A DNA stretch of 8,518 bases from assembly GCA_051960855.1 (NCBI GenBank), contig JBQCDV010000184.1:1-8518 (forward strand). Reading direction: 5' to 3'. Position numbers and translations under genes: made by a program. Each line of letters starts with the position of its first letter. Within the stretch, counting starts at the first letter, position 1. The notes under the pieces were generated by a model that saw only the letters and a program-made list of their open reading frames with translations, had not been told where the DNA came from and made no database searches. Below, piece after piece: positions 1 through 6,664 of the stretch. The DNA is from JBQCDV01 sp051960855 (GTDB lineage: Bacteria; Actinomycetota; Actinomycetes; JAJZTN01).

Positions 1-3000
1 GGCACCTCTTCGCGCCGGTCGACCCGCCCCTTGACCACGACGACGGCGTCCTCGGCCAGCATGGTGGCTACCAGCTGGTAGGTGGCCGGGAACACCATCA
101 CGTCGATCGAGCCCTCGAGGTCCTCGAGGGTGGCGATCGCCCACGGGTTGCCCTGCTTGGTCATCTTGCGCTGCAGACCGGTGACCAGGCCGCCGACCGT
201 GACCACCGCGCCGTCGGGGCGGTCGTCGCTGCCGGTGAGCGAGGAGATCGAGGTGTCCGAGGCGGCGGACAGCACGTGCTCGATGCCGAACAGCGGGTGG
301 TCGGAGACGTAGAGGCCCAGCATCTCGCGCTCGTAGGCCAGCAGGGCCGCCTTCTCCCACTCCCCCACCGGGATCGGCGGACGCGGCGCGACGTCGTCGG
401 CCCCGCCCCCGTCGCCGCCCCCGCCGAACAGGTCGAACTGCCCGATGGCCTCGTTGCGCTTGAGCTCCATCACGGCGTCGATCCGGTCGGCGTGCACGGC
501 CAGCAGGCCGCGCCGGGTGTGCCCGAGCGAGTCGAACGCGCCGGCCTTGATCAGCGACTCGATGGTCTTCTTGTTGCAGACCACCTGCTCGACCTTGTCC
601 AGGAAGTCGTCGAAGTCCGCGAACCGGCCCCGCTCGATGCGGGTCTTGATGACCGACTCGACCACGTTGGCGCCGACGTTGCGGATGGCGTTGAGGCCGA
701 AGCGGATGTCGGTGCCGACCGGGGTGAAGTTGCCGTCGGACTCGTTGACGTCGGGCGGGAGCACCTTGATGCCCATGCGCCGGCACTCGTTGAGGTAGAG
801 CGCGGACTTGTCCTTGTCGTCGCGCACCGAGGTGAGCACCGCGGCCATGTACTCGGCCGGGTAGTTGGCCTTGAGGTAGGCGGTCCAGTAGGAGACCAGG
901 CCGTAGGCGGCCGAGTGGGCCTTGTTGAAGGCGTAGTCGGAGAACGGGACGAGGATGTCCCAGAGCGTCTTGATCGAGGCGTCGGAGAAGCCGTTGGCCT
1001 TCATGCCCTCGGAGAAGCCGACGAACTCGGCGTCGAGGACCTCGCGCTTCTTCTTGCCCATGGCGCGGCGCAGCAGGTCGGCCTTGCCGAGCGTGTAGCC
1101 GGCGACCTTCTGCGCGATGGCCATGACCTGCTCCTGATAGACGATCAGGCCGTAGGTCGTGTCGAGGATCTCGGCGAGCGGCTCCTCCAGCTCCGGGTGA
1201 ATCGGAGTGATCGGCTGCTTGCCGTTCTTGCGCAGCGCGTAGTTGGTGTGGCTGTCGGCGCCCATCGGGCCGGGACGGTAGAGGGCGAGGACGGCGGAGA
1301 TGTCCTCGAAGCTGTCCGGCCGCATCAGCCTGAGCAGCGAGCGCATCGGGCCGCCGTCGAGCTGGAAGACACCCAGGGTGTCGCCACGCCCGAGCAGCTC
1401 GTAGGTGGCCGGGTCATCCAGCGGCAGCTGCTCCAGGTCGAGAGCAGGCTTGCCGTTGAGCTCGATGTTCTTGAGCGCATCGTCGAGGATCGTGAGGTTG
1501 CGAAGCCCCAGGAAGTCCATCTTGACCAGGCCGAGGGACTCGCAGGTCGGGTAGTCGAACTGCGTGATGACCTGACCGTCCTGCTCCCGTCGCATGATCG
1601 GGACCAGGTCGATGAGCGGCTCCGAGCTCATGATCACACCGGCGGCGTGCACCCCCCACTGGCGCTTGAGCCCCTCGAGTCCCCGCGCGGTGTCGACGAC
1701 GCGGCGCACCTCAGGGTCGGACTCGTACAGCGAGCGGAACTCCCCCGCCTCGGAGTACCGCTTATGCGATGGGTCGAAGATGCCGCCCAGCGGGATGTCC
1801 TTGCCCATCACCGCCGGCGGCATCGCCTTGGTGATCTTGTCACCCATCGCGAAGGGGAAGCCGAGCACGCGGGACGCGTCCTTGACGGCCTGCTTGGCCT
1901 TGATCGTTCCGTAGGTGACGATCTGCGCCACACGGTCCTCGCCGTAGCGGTCGGTGACGTAACGGATGACCTCGCCACGACGGCGCTCGTCGAAGTCGAC
2001 ATCGAAGTCGGGCATCGACTTGCGCTCGGGGTTGAGGCCGCGCCCGACGAGCAGCCCGCGCTGGAGCGGCTCGAGGGCGGAGATGCGCATCGCGGACGCG
2101 CACATCGAGCCCGCACCGGACCCACGGCCCGGGCCGACGCGGATGCCGTTCTCCTTGGCCCAGTTGATGAAGTCTGCGACCACAAGGAAGTAGCCGGCGT
2201 AGCCCTTGGAGACGATGACCTCGACCTCGTAGGCCGCCTGCTTGCGGACCTCGTCGGGGACCCCCTGCGGGTAGCGAACGAGGAGCCCCCGCTCGACCTC
2301 CTTGACGAACCAGGACTCCTCGTTCTCCCCGTCCGGGCAGGGGAACCGCGGCATGTAGCGGCCCTCGCCCTCGGTGAACGACACGTCGCACCGCTCGGCG
2401 ATGAGCAGCGTGTTGTCACAGGCCTCGGGGTGCTCCCCCCACAGCAGCCGCATCTCCTCCGAGGACTTGAGGTAGAAGTCCTGTGCGTCGAAGCGGAAGC
2501 GGTTGGGGTCGGCGAGCGTCGAGCCGGACTGGACGCACAGCAGCACCTCGTGAGCCGTGGCGTCCTGCGGCGAGGTGTAGTGCAGGTCGTTAGTGGCGAC
2601 CAGGGGCAGCGCGAGGTCCTTGGCCAGGCGCAGCAGGTCCTCGCGGACCCGCCGCTCGATCCCGAGGCCGTGGTCCATCAGCTCGCAGAAGAAGTTGTCC
2701 GCGCCGAAGATGTCGCGGAACTCCGCGGCGGATCGCTTGGCCTCCTCGTACCGCCCGAGCCGCAGCAGCGTCTGCACCTCACCGGACGGGCAGCCGGTCG
2801 TGGCGATGATGCCCTTGCCGTAGGTCTGCAGCAGCTCGCGGTCCATGCGCGGCTTGTAGTAGTAGCCCTCAAGGCTCGCGAGCGACGACAGCCGGAAGAG
2901 GTTGTGCATCCCCGCCGTGCTCTCGGCGAGCAGCGTCATGTGCGTGTACGCCCCACCGCCGGAGACGTCGTCCTCGCCCCCGTCGCCCCAGCGCACCCGC

Positions 3001-3251
3001 GTCTTGTCGCTGCGGTGGGTGTGGCCCGGCGTGAGGTAGGCCTCCGTGCCGATGATCGGCTTGACCCCGGCTCCGGTCGCCTGCTTCCAGAAGTCGTAGG
3101 CGCCGAAGGTGTTGCCGTGGTCGGTCATCGCCAGCGCGGGCATGCCGAGGCGAGAGGCCTCCGAGAAGAGCTCCTTGAGCCGCGCGGCTCCGTCGAGCAT
3201 GGAGTACTCGGTGTGCACGTGCAGGTGCACGAACGAGTCGCTCGAGGCCAC
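1..3251 (-). CDS. dnaE: DNA polymerase III alpha subunit (replicative, DnaE1 type), C-terminus cut by window edge
   Basis: Catalytic subunit of the chromosomal replicase. About 1083 residues are visible in one uninterrupted frame; actinobacterial DnaE1 is near 1180, so roughly the last 100 lie outside the window. Seen in order: an N-terminal PHP domain (HLHVHTEYSMLDGA at about 9-22, TDHG at 43-46, E70, H104, GCPSGE at 153-158, NDLHY at 221-225); the palm with GPGRGSGAGS near 370; PDFDVDF at about 414-420, which carries two catalytic aspartates; KMDFLGLR with the third, D579; fingers (YQEQVM, KAHSAAYG); a helix-hairpin-helix stretch near 850-880; a QFDLF clamp-binding motif at 938-942; and an OB fold starting near 1012. 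The GTG start at 3251 follows GAGAGGAG by 5 bases, directly before the PHP motif. All PHP metal ligands appear present, as in mycobacterial DnaE1, where PHP acts as the proofreading exonuclease. It is the last gene of the window and lies 149 bp after the GNAT gene. Confidence 0.97.
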   Translation of the reverse strand, partial: MASSDSFVHLHVHTEYSMLDGAARLKELFSEASRLGMPALAMTDHGNTFGAYDFWKQATGAGVKPIIGTEAYLTPGHTHRSDKTRVRWGDGGEDDVSGGGAYTHMTLLAESTAGMHNLFRLSSLASLEGYYYKPRMDRELLQTYGKGIIATTGCPSGEVQTLLRLGRYEEAKRSAAEFRDIFGADNFFCELMDHGLGIERRVREDLLRLAKDLALPLVATNDLHYTSPQDATAHEVLLCVQSGSTLADPNRFRFDAQDFYLKSSEEMRLLWGEHPEACDNTLLIAERCDVSFTEGEGRYMPRFPCPDGENEESWFVKEVERGLLVRYPQGVPDEVRKQAAYEVEVIVSKGYAGYFLVVADFINWAKENGIRVGPGRGSGAGSMCASAMRISALEPLQRGLLVGRGLNPERKSMPDFDVDFDERRRGEVIRYVTDRYGEDRVAQIVTYGTIKAKQAVKDASRVLGFPFAMGDKITKAMPPAVMGKDIPLGGIFDPSHKRYSEAGEFRSLYESDPEVRRVVDTARGLEGLKRQWGVHAAGVIMSSEPLIDLVPIMRREQDGQVITQFDYPTCESLGLVKMDFLGLRNLTILDDALKNIELNGKPALDLEQLPLDDPATYELLGRGDTLGVFQLDGGPMRSLLRLMRPDSFEDISAVLALYRPGPMGADSHTNYALRKNGKQPITPIHPELEEPLAEILDTTYGLIVYQEQVMAIAQKVAGYTLGKADLLRRAMGKKKREVLDAEFVGFSEGMKANGFSDASIKTLWDILVPFSDYAFNKAHSAAYGLVSYWTAYLKANYPAEYMAAVLTSVRDDKDKSALYLNECRRMGIKVLPPDVNESDGNFTPVGTDIRFGLNAIRNVGANVVESVIKTRIERGRFADFDDFLDKVEQVVCNKKTIESLIKAGAFDSLGHTRRGLLAVHADRIDAVMELKRNEAIGQFDLFGGGGDGGGADDVAPRPPIPVGEWEKAALLAYEREMLGLYVSDHPLFGIEHVLSAASDTSISSLTGSDDRPDGAVVTVGGLVTGLQRKMTKQGNPWAIATLEDLEGSIDVMVFPATYQLVATMLAEDAVVVVKGRVDRREEV

Positions 3252-3400
3252 GACTGCTCCTCTCGGAAGGGGGGATGTCGCCGTTCACGTTAGCCGCCCG
3301 GTCCGACAAAGTTCGCCCGTCGCGGCAACGTCCCAGCCCAGTCCGGCGTGTCGTTCCGTCGACCGGCATGATCGCCGAACGGCGCCCACCGGCGCGAGCG
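3252..3400 (-). promoter_or_regulatory. GNAT-dnaE intergenic region with a weak promoter candidate
   Basis: A 149-bp gap with no supportable gene. The minus strand has TAACGT at 3292-3287, which fits the TANNNT -10 pattern and would give a leader of about 30 bases before dnaE. Only a poor -35 (CGAACT) sits 17 bases upstream. Close to the GNAT stop is a small inverted repeat at 3373-3384 (CGCCGAACGGCG), too short to call a terminator with confidence. Separate transcription of dnaE is plausible but not demonstrated. Confidence 0.25.
3257..3264 (-). promoter_or_regulatory. Ribosome binding site of dnaE
   Basis: The minus strand reads GAGAGGAG here, 5 bases before the GTG at 3251. It fixes the dnaE start. 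The longer frame starting at 3369 is out of frame with DnaE and is a shadow. Confidence 0.7.
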
Positions 3401-3889
3401 TCAGAGCGTCCGGTACATGTGCCGGTGAGGCAGGCCCGCGTCGTCGAAGACCCGCCCGAACGCCGTCCATCCGAGCCGCTCGTAGAAGCCCACCGCGTGC
3501 TCCTGCGCCCCCAAGTAGGCGATGCGCAGTCCGGCTTCCCGGGCCGCCGCGGTCAGCGCCTCCACCAGGGCCGCACCGAGCCCGCGCCGACGATGATCAG
3601 CGCGGACTGCGATCCGCCCGAGGTGGGCCACCGGGCCGGCGGCGACCTCGAGGCCCTCGAAGCCTGCGGGCTCGGTGACGAGGCGTCCGGTCCCCACCAC
3701 CTCGTCGCAGCGTCGAACGGCGACGTGCACCGCCGCTGCGTCGTTCGGGTCGATCTCCATCTCGAGGGGCACGCCCTGCTCGAGCACGAACACCTCGTGG
3801 CGCAGGGCGAAGACGGCCCGGCGGGTGGTCTCGTCGGTGACGACCTCGGCGACGAGGTGCCCCGGCGACTCTGCTTCAGGCGGCGTCAC
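3401..3889 (-). CDS. GNAT-family N-acetyltransferase, ElaA-like, substrate unknown
   Basis: A 162-residue protein, the usual size of a single GNAT domain, predicted to transfer an acetyl group from acetyl-CoA to an amine. Near the N-terminus is ALRHEVFVLEQGVP (28-41), similar to the R-x-x-VF-V-EQ signature of ElaA-like members. The acetyl-CoA pyrophosphate loop is seen as RADHRRRGLGAALVEAL (96-112), with R100-x-x-G103-x-G105. GFYERLGW (134-141) is the later conserved GNAT segment, and the protein ends with HRHMYRTL, as many ElaA-like proteins do. The GTG start lies 14 bases inside the rluD frame, with a weak AGGTG upstream, so translation is probably coupled to rluD. The target could be a small molecule or a protein; neither sequence nor neighbours settle this. 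Confidence 0.9.
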   Translation of the reverse strand: MTPPEAESPGHLVAEVVTDETTRRAVFALRHEVFVLEQGVPLEMEIDPNDAAAVHVAVRRCDEVVGTGRLVTEPAGFEGLEVAAGPVAHLGRIAVRADHRRRGLGAALVEALTAAAREAGLRIAYLGAQEHAVGFYERLGWTAFGRVFDDAGLPHRHMYRTL

Positions 3890-4820
3890 GCAGCACCTGC
3901 AGCGCGTGCGAGAGGTCCTGCGGGTACTCCGAGGTGAGCTCGAGCCACTCCCCCGTCGCCGGGTGCTCGAAGCCGAGTCGGACCGCGTGCAGCCACTGCC
4001 GGGTCAGCCCGAGCCTGGCGGCCAGCGTCGGGTCGGCGCCGTAGGTGAGGTCGCCGACACAGGGGTGACGCACCGCTGACATGTGCACCCGGATCTGGTG
4101 GGTCCGGCCGGTCTCGAGGTGGATCTCCAGCAGACTGGCCGACGGGAAGGCTTCGAGCGTCTCGTAGTGCGTGACGCTGTCCTTGCCGCCCGCGACCACA
4201 GCCCATCGGTAGTCGTGGGTGGGGTGCCGGTCGATGGGTGCGTCGATGGTGCCAGACAGCGGGTCGGGGTGACCCTGGACAACCGCGTGGTAGACCTTCT
4301 CGACGGTGCGCTCCTTGAAGGCACGCTTGAGGGCGGTATAGGCGGCCTCGCTCTTGGCCACCGCCATCAGCCCGCTGGTGCCGACGTCGAGGCGGTGCAC
4401 GATCCCCTGTCGCTCAGCGGCTCCCGAGGTCGAGATCCGGTAGCCGGCCGCGGCTAGACCGCCCACCACGGTGGGTCCGGTCCAGCCCGGGCTCGGATGC
4501 GCGGCCACACCGACGGGCTTGTCCACCACGACCACGTGGTCGTCGTCGTAGACGACGTGCAGGCCGGGCACGGGCTCGGCGACGACCTCGACGGCGGGCC
4601 GGCCCTCCACGGGGATCTCGACTTCGAGCCACGCGTCGGCGCGTAGCCGGTCGGACTTGCCGACCTCGACGCCGTCGACTCGGACCCGTCCGGCCGCTGC
4701 GAGCTCGGCGGCCCGGGTACGGGACACCCCGAACAGCCGGGCGAGTCCGGCGTCCACCCGCTCGCCCTCGAGCCCGTCGGGGACGGGCAGCGTGCGCAGG
4801 TCGACGGGTGGCTCAGCCAC
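3876..4820 (-). CDS. rluD: RluD-family pseudouridine synthase (23S rRNA)
   Basis: A 314-residue RluA/RluD-type enzyme that isomerises uridine to pseudouridine. By family it probably acts on 23S rRNA helix 69 (U1911/1915/1917 in E. coli numbering), though site specificity cannot be read from sequence alone. An S4 RNA-binding domain covers about 18-72 (ERVDAGLARLFGVSRTRAAE). The catalytic domain has VVVVDKPVGVAAHPSPG (96-112), the active-site motif HRLDVGTSG (142-150) with catalytic D145, the conserved tyrosine in VEKVYHA (Y177), and GRTHQIRVHM (238-247). Starts further upstream, to 5081, are open but lie inside lspA in another frame. The chosen GTG at 4820 overlaps the lspA stop by 8 bases and gives the normal family length. 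No clear Shine-Dalgarno is seen, which fits translational coupling with lspA. Confidence 0.94.
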   Translation of the reverse strand: MAEPPVDLRTLPVPDGLEGERVDAGLARLFGVSRTRAAELAAAGRVRVDGVEVGKSDRLRADAWLEVEIPVEGRPAVEVVAEPVPGLHVVYDDDHVVVVDKPVGVAAHPSPGWTGPTVVGGLAAAGYRISTSGAAERQGIVHRLDVGTSGLMAVAKSEAAYTALKRAFKERTVEKVYHAVVQGHPDPLSGTIDAPIDRHPTHDYRWAVVAGGKDSVTHYETLEAFPSASLLEIHLETGRTHQIRVHMSAVRHPCVGDLTYGADPTLAARLGLTRQWLHAVRLGFEHPATGEWLELTSEYPQDLSHALQVLRDAA

Positions 4821-5379
4821 GGGTGTGACGCCCGTCGAGCTGAAGCCCGAGGAGGCTGTAGACCACCAGGGACAGTCCGGCGAAGACGATTGCGGTGTCG
4901 GCGAGGTTGAAGTACGTCGGGCCGATGATCGGCCAGCCGGGCAGGTGGAGGAAGTCCACGACGTGCCCACGCAGCGGCGCGGGCGGCCGCACGAGCCGGT
5001 CCACGAGGTTGCCCAGCGCGCCGCCGAGCAGCAGGCCGAGCGAGATGGCCCAAGCGCGGCTGCCGAGCCGACGAGACACACGGAGGACGGCCACGATCAC
5101 GACCAGGGCCACCAGGGAGAACACGATGGTGGCTCCCGCGGCGAGCCCGAAGGCAGCACCAGGGTTGCGCACGAGGCGCAGCACGAGGTGGCCCCCGACC
5201 AGGCTCACCACGGACCCGTCGTCGAGGTGCGACACCGCCACAGCCTTCGCCACCTGGTCCGCGACGACGACGACCGCAGCGACAGCGAGCAGCAGGGGCA
5301 GCAGCGCGCGGCGGCCGCGCCGGGATCGGTAGGACCCGGACAGCGGCGAGCGGGAGGAGGAGTAGCGGGAAGCAGCCAT
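4813..5379 (-). CDS. lspA: Lipoprotein signal peptidase (signal peptidase II)
   Basis: Membrane aspartyl protease that removes signal peptides from diacylglyceryl-modified prolipoproteins; the family is inhibited by globomycin. It has 188 residues and four hydrophobic segments at roughly 25-45, 83-99, 108-126 and 161-180. Family motifs are seen in order: DQVAK (41-45), RNPGAAFG (71-78), GGALGNLVDR (119-128) with catalytic D127, VVDF (140-143), and FNLADTAI (157-164) with catalytic D161. The first 24 residues are a serine/arginine-rich basic extension not found in the 164-residue E. coli enzyme. It should be cytoplasmic. The ATG at 5379 has only a modest AGAAG upstream. The stop overlaps the rluD start by 8 bases. 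The gene lies 96 bp after the DksA/TraR gene. Confidence 0.96.
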   Translation of the reverse strand: MAASRYSSSRSPLSGSYRSRRGRRALLPLLLAVAAVVVVADQVAKAVAVSHLDDGSVVSLVGGHLVLRLVRNPGAAFGLAAGATIVFSLVALVVIVAVLRVSRRLGSRAWAISLGLLLGGALGNLVDRLVRPPAPLRGHVVDFLHLPGWPIIGPTYFNLADTAIVFAGLSLVVYSLLGLQLDGRHTRG

Positions 5380-5436
5380 GAGGCTTCTAGGGTCCCACGC
5401 CGGGTCGCGAGGACCGACGGCGCGGGCGAGCGGCGG

Positions 5437-5460
5437 CCTGCCACGGCACTGTATGGCAGG
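5437..5460 (-). terminator. Weak hairpin after the DksA/TraR gene
   Basis: Inverted repeat CCTGCCA / TGGCAGG: a 7-bp stem with a 10-base loop, beginning 15 bases after the TAG stop of the zinc-finger gene and about 57 bases before lspA. There is no following T-run, so it may be an inefficient terminator, a processing site, or nothing. The same stretch on the minus strand contains TACAGT, a -10-like hexamer without a good -35. An lspA promoter in this 96-bp gap is therefore possible but unsupported. Confidence 0.35.
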
Positions 5461-5475
5461 TGTCGAAGGGTGCGC

Positions 5476-6447
5476 CTACCGCCGCTCCTGCCGCTGCTTG
5501 CAGGTCAGGCACAGGGTCGCGCGCGGGAACGCCTGCAGCCTCCGCTTCCCGATCGGGTTGCCACATGACTCGCAGGCGCCGTAGGTGCCAGCGTCGATCC
5601 GCGCGAGAGCCCGCTCGGTCTGCGTCACCATGTCCCGGGAGTTGGCCGCCAAGGACATCTCATGCTCGCGCTCGAACGTCTTGGTGCCGGCGTCGGCCTG
5701 GTCGTCACCCGCGCCGTCGCCGCCATCGCGCAGCAGGTCGGCCAGGTCAGCCTCCGCCTCACTGAGCTCGCTGCGCAGCCGGGCGAGGTCGGTCTCCAGC
5801 TCGTGCCGGACGGCGCCCAGCTCGCGGCTCGTCCAGGGGTCTTCGTCCTGCCGGACGGCCAGGGTGGCGGGTGCCGGCGCGGAAGGTGCAGGCGGCGGTG
5901 CTGTAAGGGCCGCTGCCTTGCTCGCCGCTGCCTTGCTCGCCGTTGCCTTGGTCGCCGTTGACTGCGGGGCCGGCGCCTTCGCAGCCTTCGTGGCCGACGG
6001 CTTCCTCGCGGGTGCGTTCGTCGGCGCGGTCGCGGTGACCTTCGCGGTCTTGCTCGCCGGCGCCTTCGCGGTCTTGCTCGCCGGCGCCTTGGCCGGCTTG
6101 GTCGCCGGCGCCCTCTTGGCGACTGCCTTCTTCGCGACAGCCTTCTTCGCGACTGCCTTCTTGGTGTCAGCTGTGGCAGGCGCCTTTTTCGCAACGGCCT
6201 TCGCGGTCGCCGCCTTCGCGGTTGCGGCCTTCGTGGTCGCCGCCTTCGCGGTTGCGGCCTTCGCGGTCGCCGCCTTCGTGGTTGCCGCCTTCGTGGTCGC
6301 CGCCTTGCCCGAGGTCGTCCGACCGGCGGGCTCGGCGGCGGCATCGCCACCCCTACGGCTGGTGACGCGCTTGGTCACCCCGGCGGCAGCTCTCGCGGCA
6401 GCGGACACGAGCTGCCTCGCCGCCGAGATGCTCGAACCCGACGCCAT
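5476..6447 (-). CDS. DksA/TraR-type zinc-finger protein with histone-H1-like Lys/Ala-rich N-terminal half
   Basis: A 323-residue protein of two contrasting halves. The C-terminal part (about 200-323) is a DksA/TraR module: a coiled-coil pair (SRELGAVRHELETDLARLRS onward), an acidic tip DGAGDDQADAG (244-254), a second helix, and a zinc finger with C292-x2-C295 and C313-x2-C316 followed by KQRQERR. Residues 48-180 are almost only K, A, T, P, S and V, with three tandem repeats (KAAT[TA], KKAVA, and an AKAPASKT-type octapeptide), like the basic tails of bacterial H1-like proteins and of the actinobacterial nucleoid protein HupB. By family the C-terminal half may bind RNA polymerase through its secondary channel. 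DNA or RNA binding by the tail is inference from composition. The ATG at 6447 is fixed by GGGGGAG 4 bases upstream. The gene has its own promoter candidate and follows a hairpin after divIVA. The function has not been established for this protein. Confidence 0.9.
   Translation of the reverse strand: MASGSSISAARQLVSAAARAAAGVTKRVTSRRGGDAAAEPAGRTTSGKAATTKAATTKAATAKAATAKAATTKAATAKAATAKAVAKKAPATADTKKAVAKKAVAKKAVAKRAPATKPAKAPASKTAKAPASKTAKVTATAPTNAPARKPSATKAAKAPAPQSTATKATASKAAASKAAALTAPPPAPSAPAPATLAVRQDEDPWTSRELGAVRHELETDLARLRSELSEAEADLADLLRDGGDGAGDDQADAGTKTFEREHEMSLAANSRDMVTQTERALARIDAGTYGACESCGNPIGKRRLQAFPRATLCLTCKQRQERR
6041..6112 (-). repeat. 24-bp in-frame repeat (AKAPASKT-type octapeptide)
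   Basis: Two adjacent identical 24-bp copies (6041-6064 and 6065-6088) and one diverged copy (6089-6112), inside the zinc-finger gene. They encode the octapeptide series PAKAPASK / TAKAPASK / TAK in the basic tail. Identity of the two copies points to a recent duplication. Confidence 0.85.
6118..6162 (-). repeat. 15-bp in-frame repeat (KKAVA pentapeptide x3)
   Basis: Three KKAVA units at residues 96-110 of the zinc-finger protein, followed by a degenerate KRAPA. Copies differ at one synonymous position in the DNA. This is a second repeat family, distinct from the KAAT units beside it. Confidence 0.85.
6200..6304 (-). repeat. 15-bp in-frame repeat (KAAT[TA] pentapeptide x7)
   Basis: Seven 15-bp units encode K-A-A-T-T or K-A-A-T-A (about residues 48-82). 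On the plus strand, units mostly alternate between GTCGCCGCC and GTTGCGGCC or GTTGCCGCC endings, so a 30-bp two-unit period is visible. This suggests growth by duplication of dimers. It is part of the basic tail coding region and not a free-standing array. Confidence 0.9.
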
Positions 6448-6451
6448 TCGA

Positions 6452-6458
6452 CTCCCCC
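6452..6458 (-). promoter_or_regulatory. Ribosome binding site of the DksA/TraR gene
   Basis: The minus strand reads GGGGGAG, 4 bases before the ATG at 6447. It supports that start and thus inclusion of the whole basic tail in the protein. Confidence 0.65.
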
Positions 6459-6524
6459 AGCCGTTGTCATGCCGCGAACCTCCGCGGCGTCACGATGACC
6501 ACCGGGAGTTCGGCGGCTGCGGGC

Positions 6525-6553
6525 AGAATAGGTGTCGATCTTGAACGAGACAA
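6525..6553 (-). promoter_or_regulatory. Promoter candidate for the DksA/TraR gene
   Basis: The minus strand carries TTGTCT (6553-6548), a 17-base spacer and TATTCT (6530-6525). This is close to the housekeeping sigma consensus TTGACA-N17-TATAAT. Transcription would start near 6518, giving a leader of about 70 bases. The site lies between the hairpin after divIVA and the zinc-finger gene, where an independent promoter would be expected. It is the best promoter match I see in the window. Confidence 0.6.
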
Positions 6554-6605
6554 TGGGGCGGCCATGTCGCGTGTCGCTCAGGGCACGGCGCCGGCGCCCA
6601 GACGG

Positions 6606-6643
6606 CACAGGCTCCCGCGCCGGTGCGGCAACGGGAGCCTGTG
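6606..6643 (-). terminator. Terminator-like hairpin after divIVA
   Basis: A perfect 12-bp inverted repeat, CACAGGCTCCCG (6606-6617) and CGGGAGCCTGTG (6632-6643), with a 14-base loop. It begins 21 bases after the divIVA stop. No T-run follows on the minus strand; U-poor terminators are common in high-GC actinobacteria. Its position before the 6525-6553 promoter candidate suggests that it ends the divIVA transcript. It could also act as an mRNA-stabilising 3' structure. Confidence 0.7.
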
Positions 6644-6664
6644 ACAGCTCGTCGGAGAGAGCTC

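Noticed and set aside
276..3293. A 1005-codon plus-strand open frame opposite dnaE
   Set aside because: Its codons are exactly back-to-back with those of dnaE, so high GC at third positions removes stops. The translation is a V/D/L/H/R-rich sequence with no recognisable domain, while the minus strand encodes an intact DnaE.
4821..5081. An 87-codon N-terminal extension of rluD into lspA
   Set aside because: It lies in another frame of lspA, has composition unlike the S4 domain, and would make the protein far longer than the family. The GTG at 4820 gives normal length.
6028..6306. CRISPR-like or mobile-element repeat array
   Set aside because: Units are 15 or 24 bp, directly adjacent without spacers, and in frame with a protein of matching repeat structure.
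5585..6544. A 319-codon plus-strand frame with a hydrophobic AFAVAAF repeat that could look like a membrane protein
   Set aside because: It is the reverse complement of the lysine/alanine repeats of the zinc-finger gene. The minus-strand frame has the four-cysteine finger, a strong ribosome binding site and a promoter.
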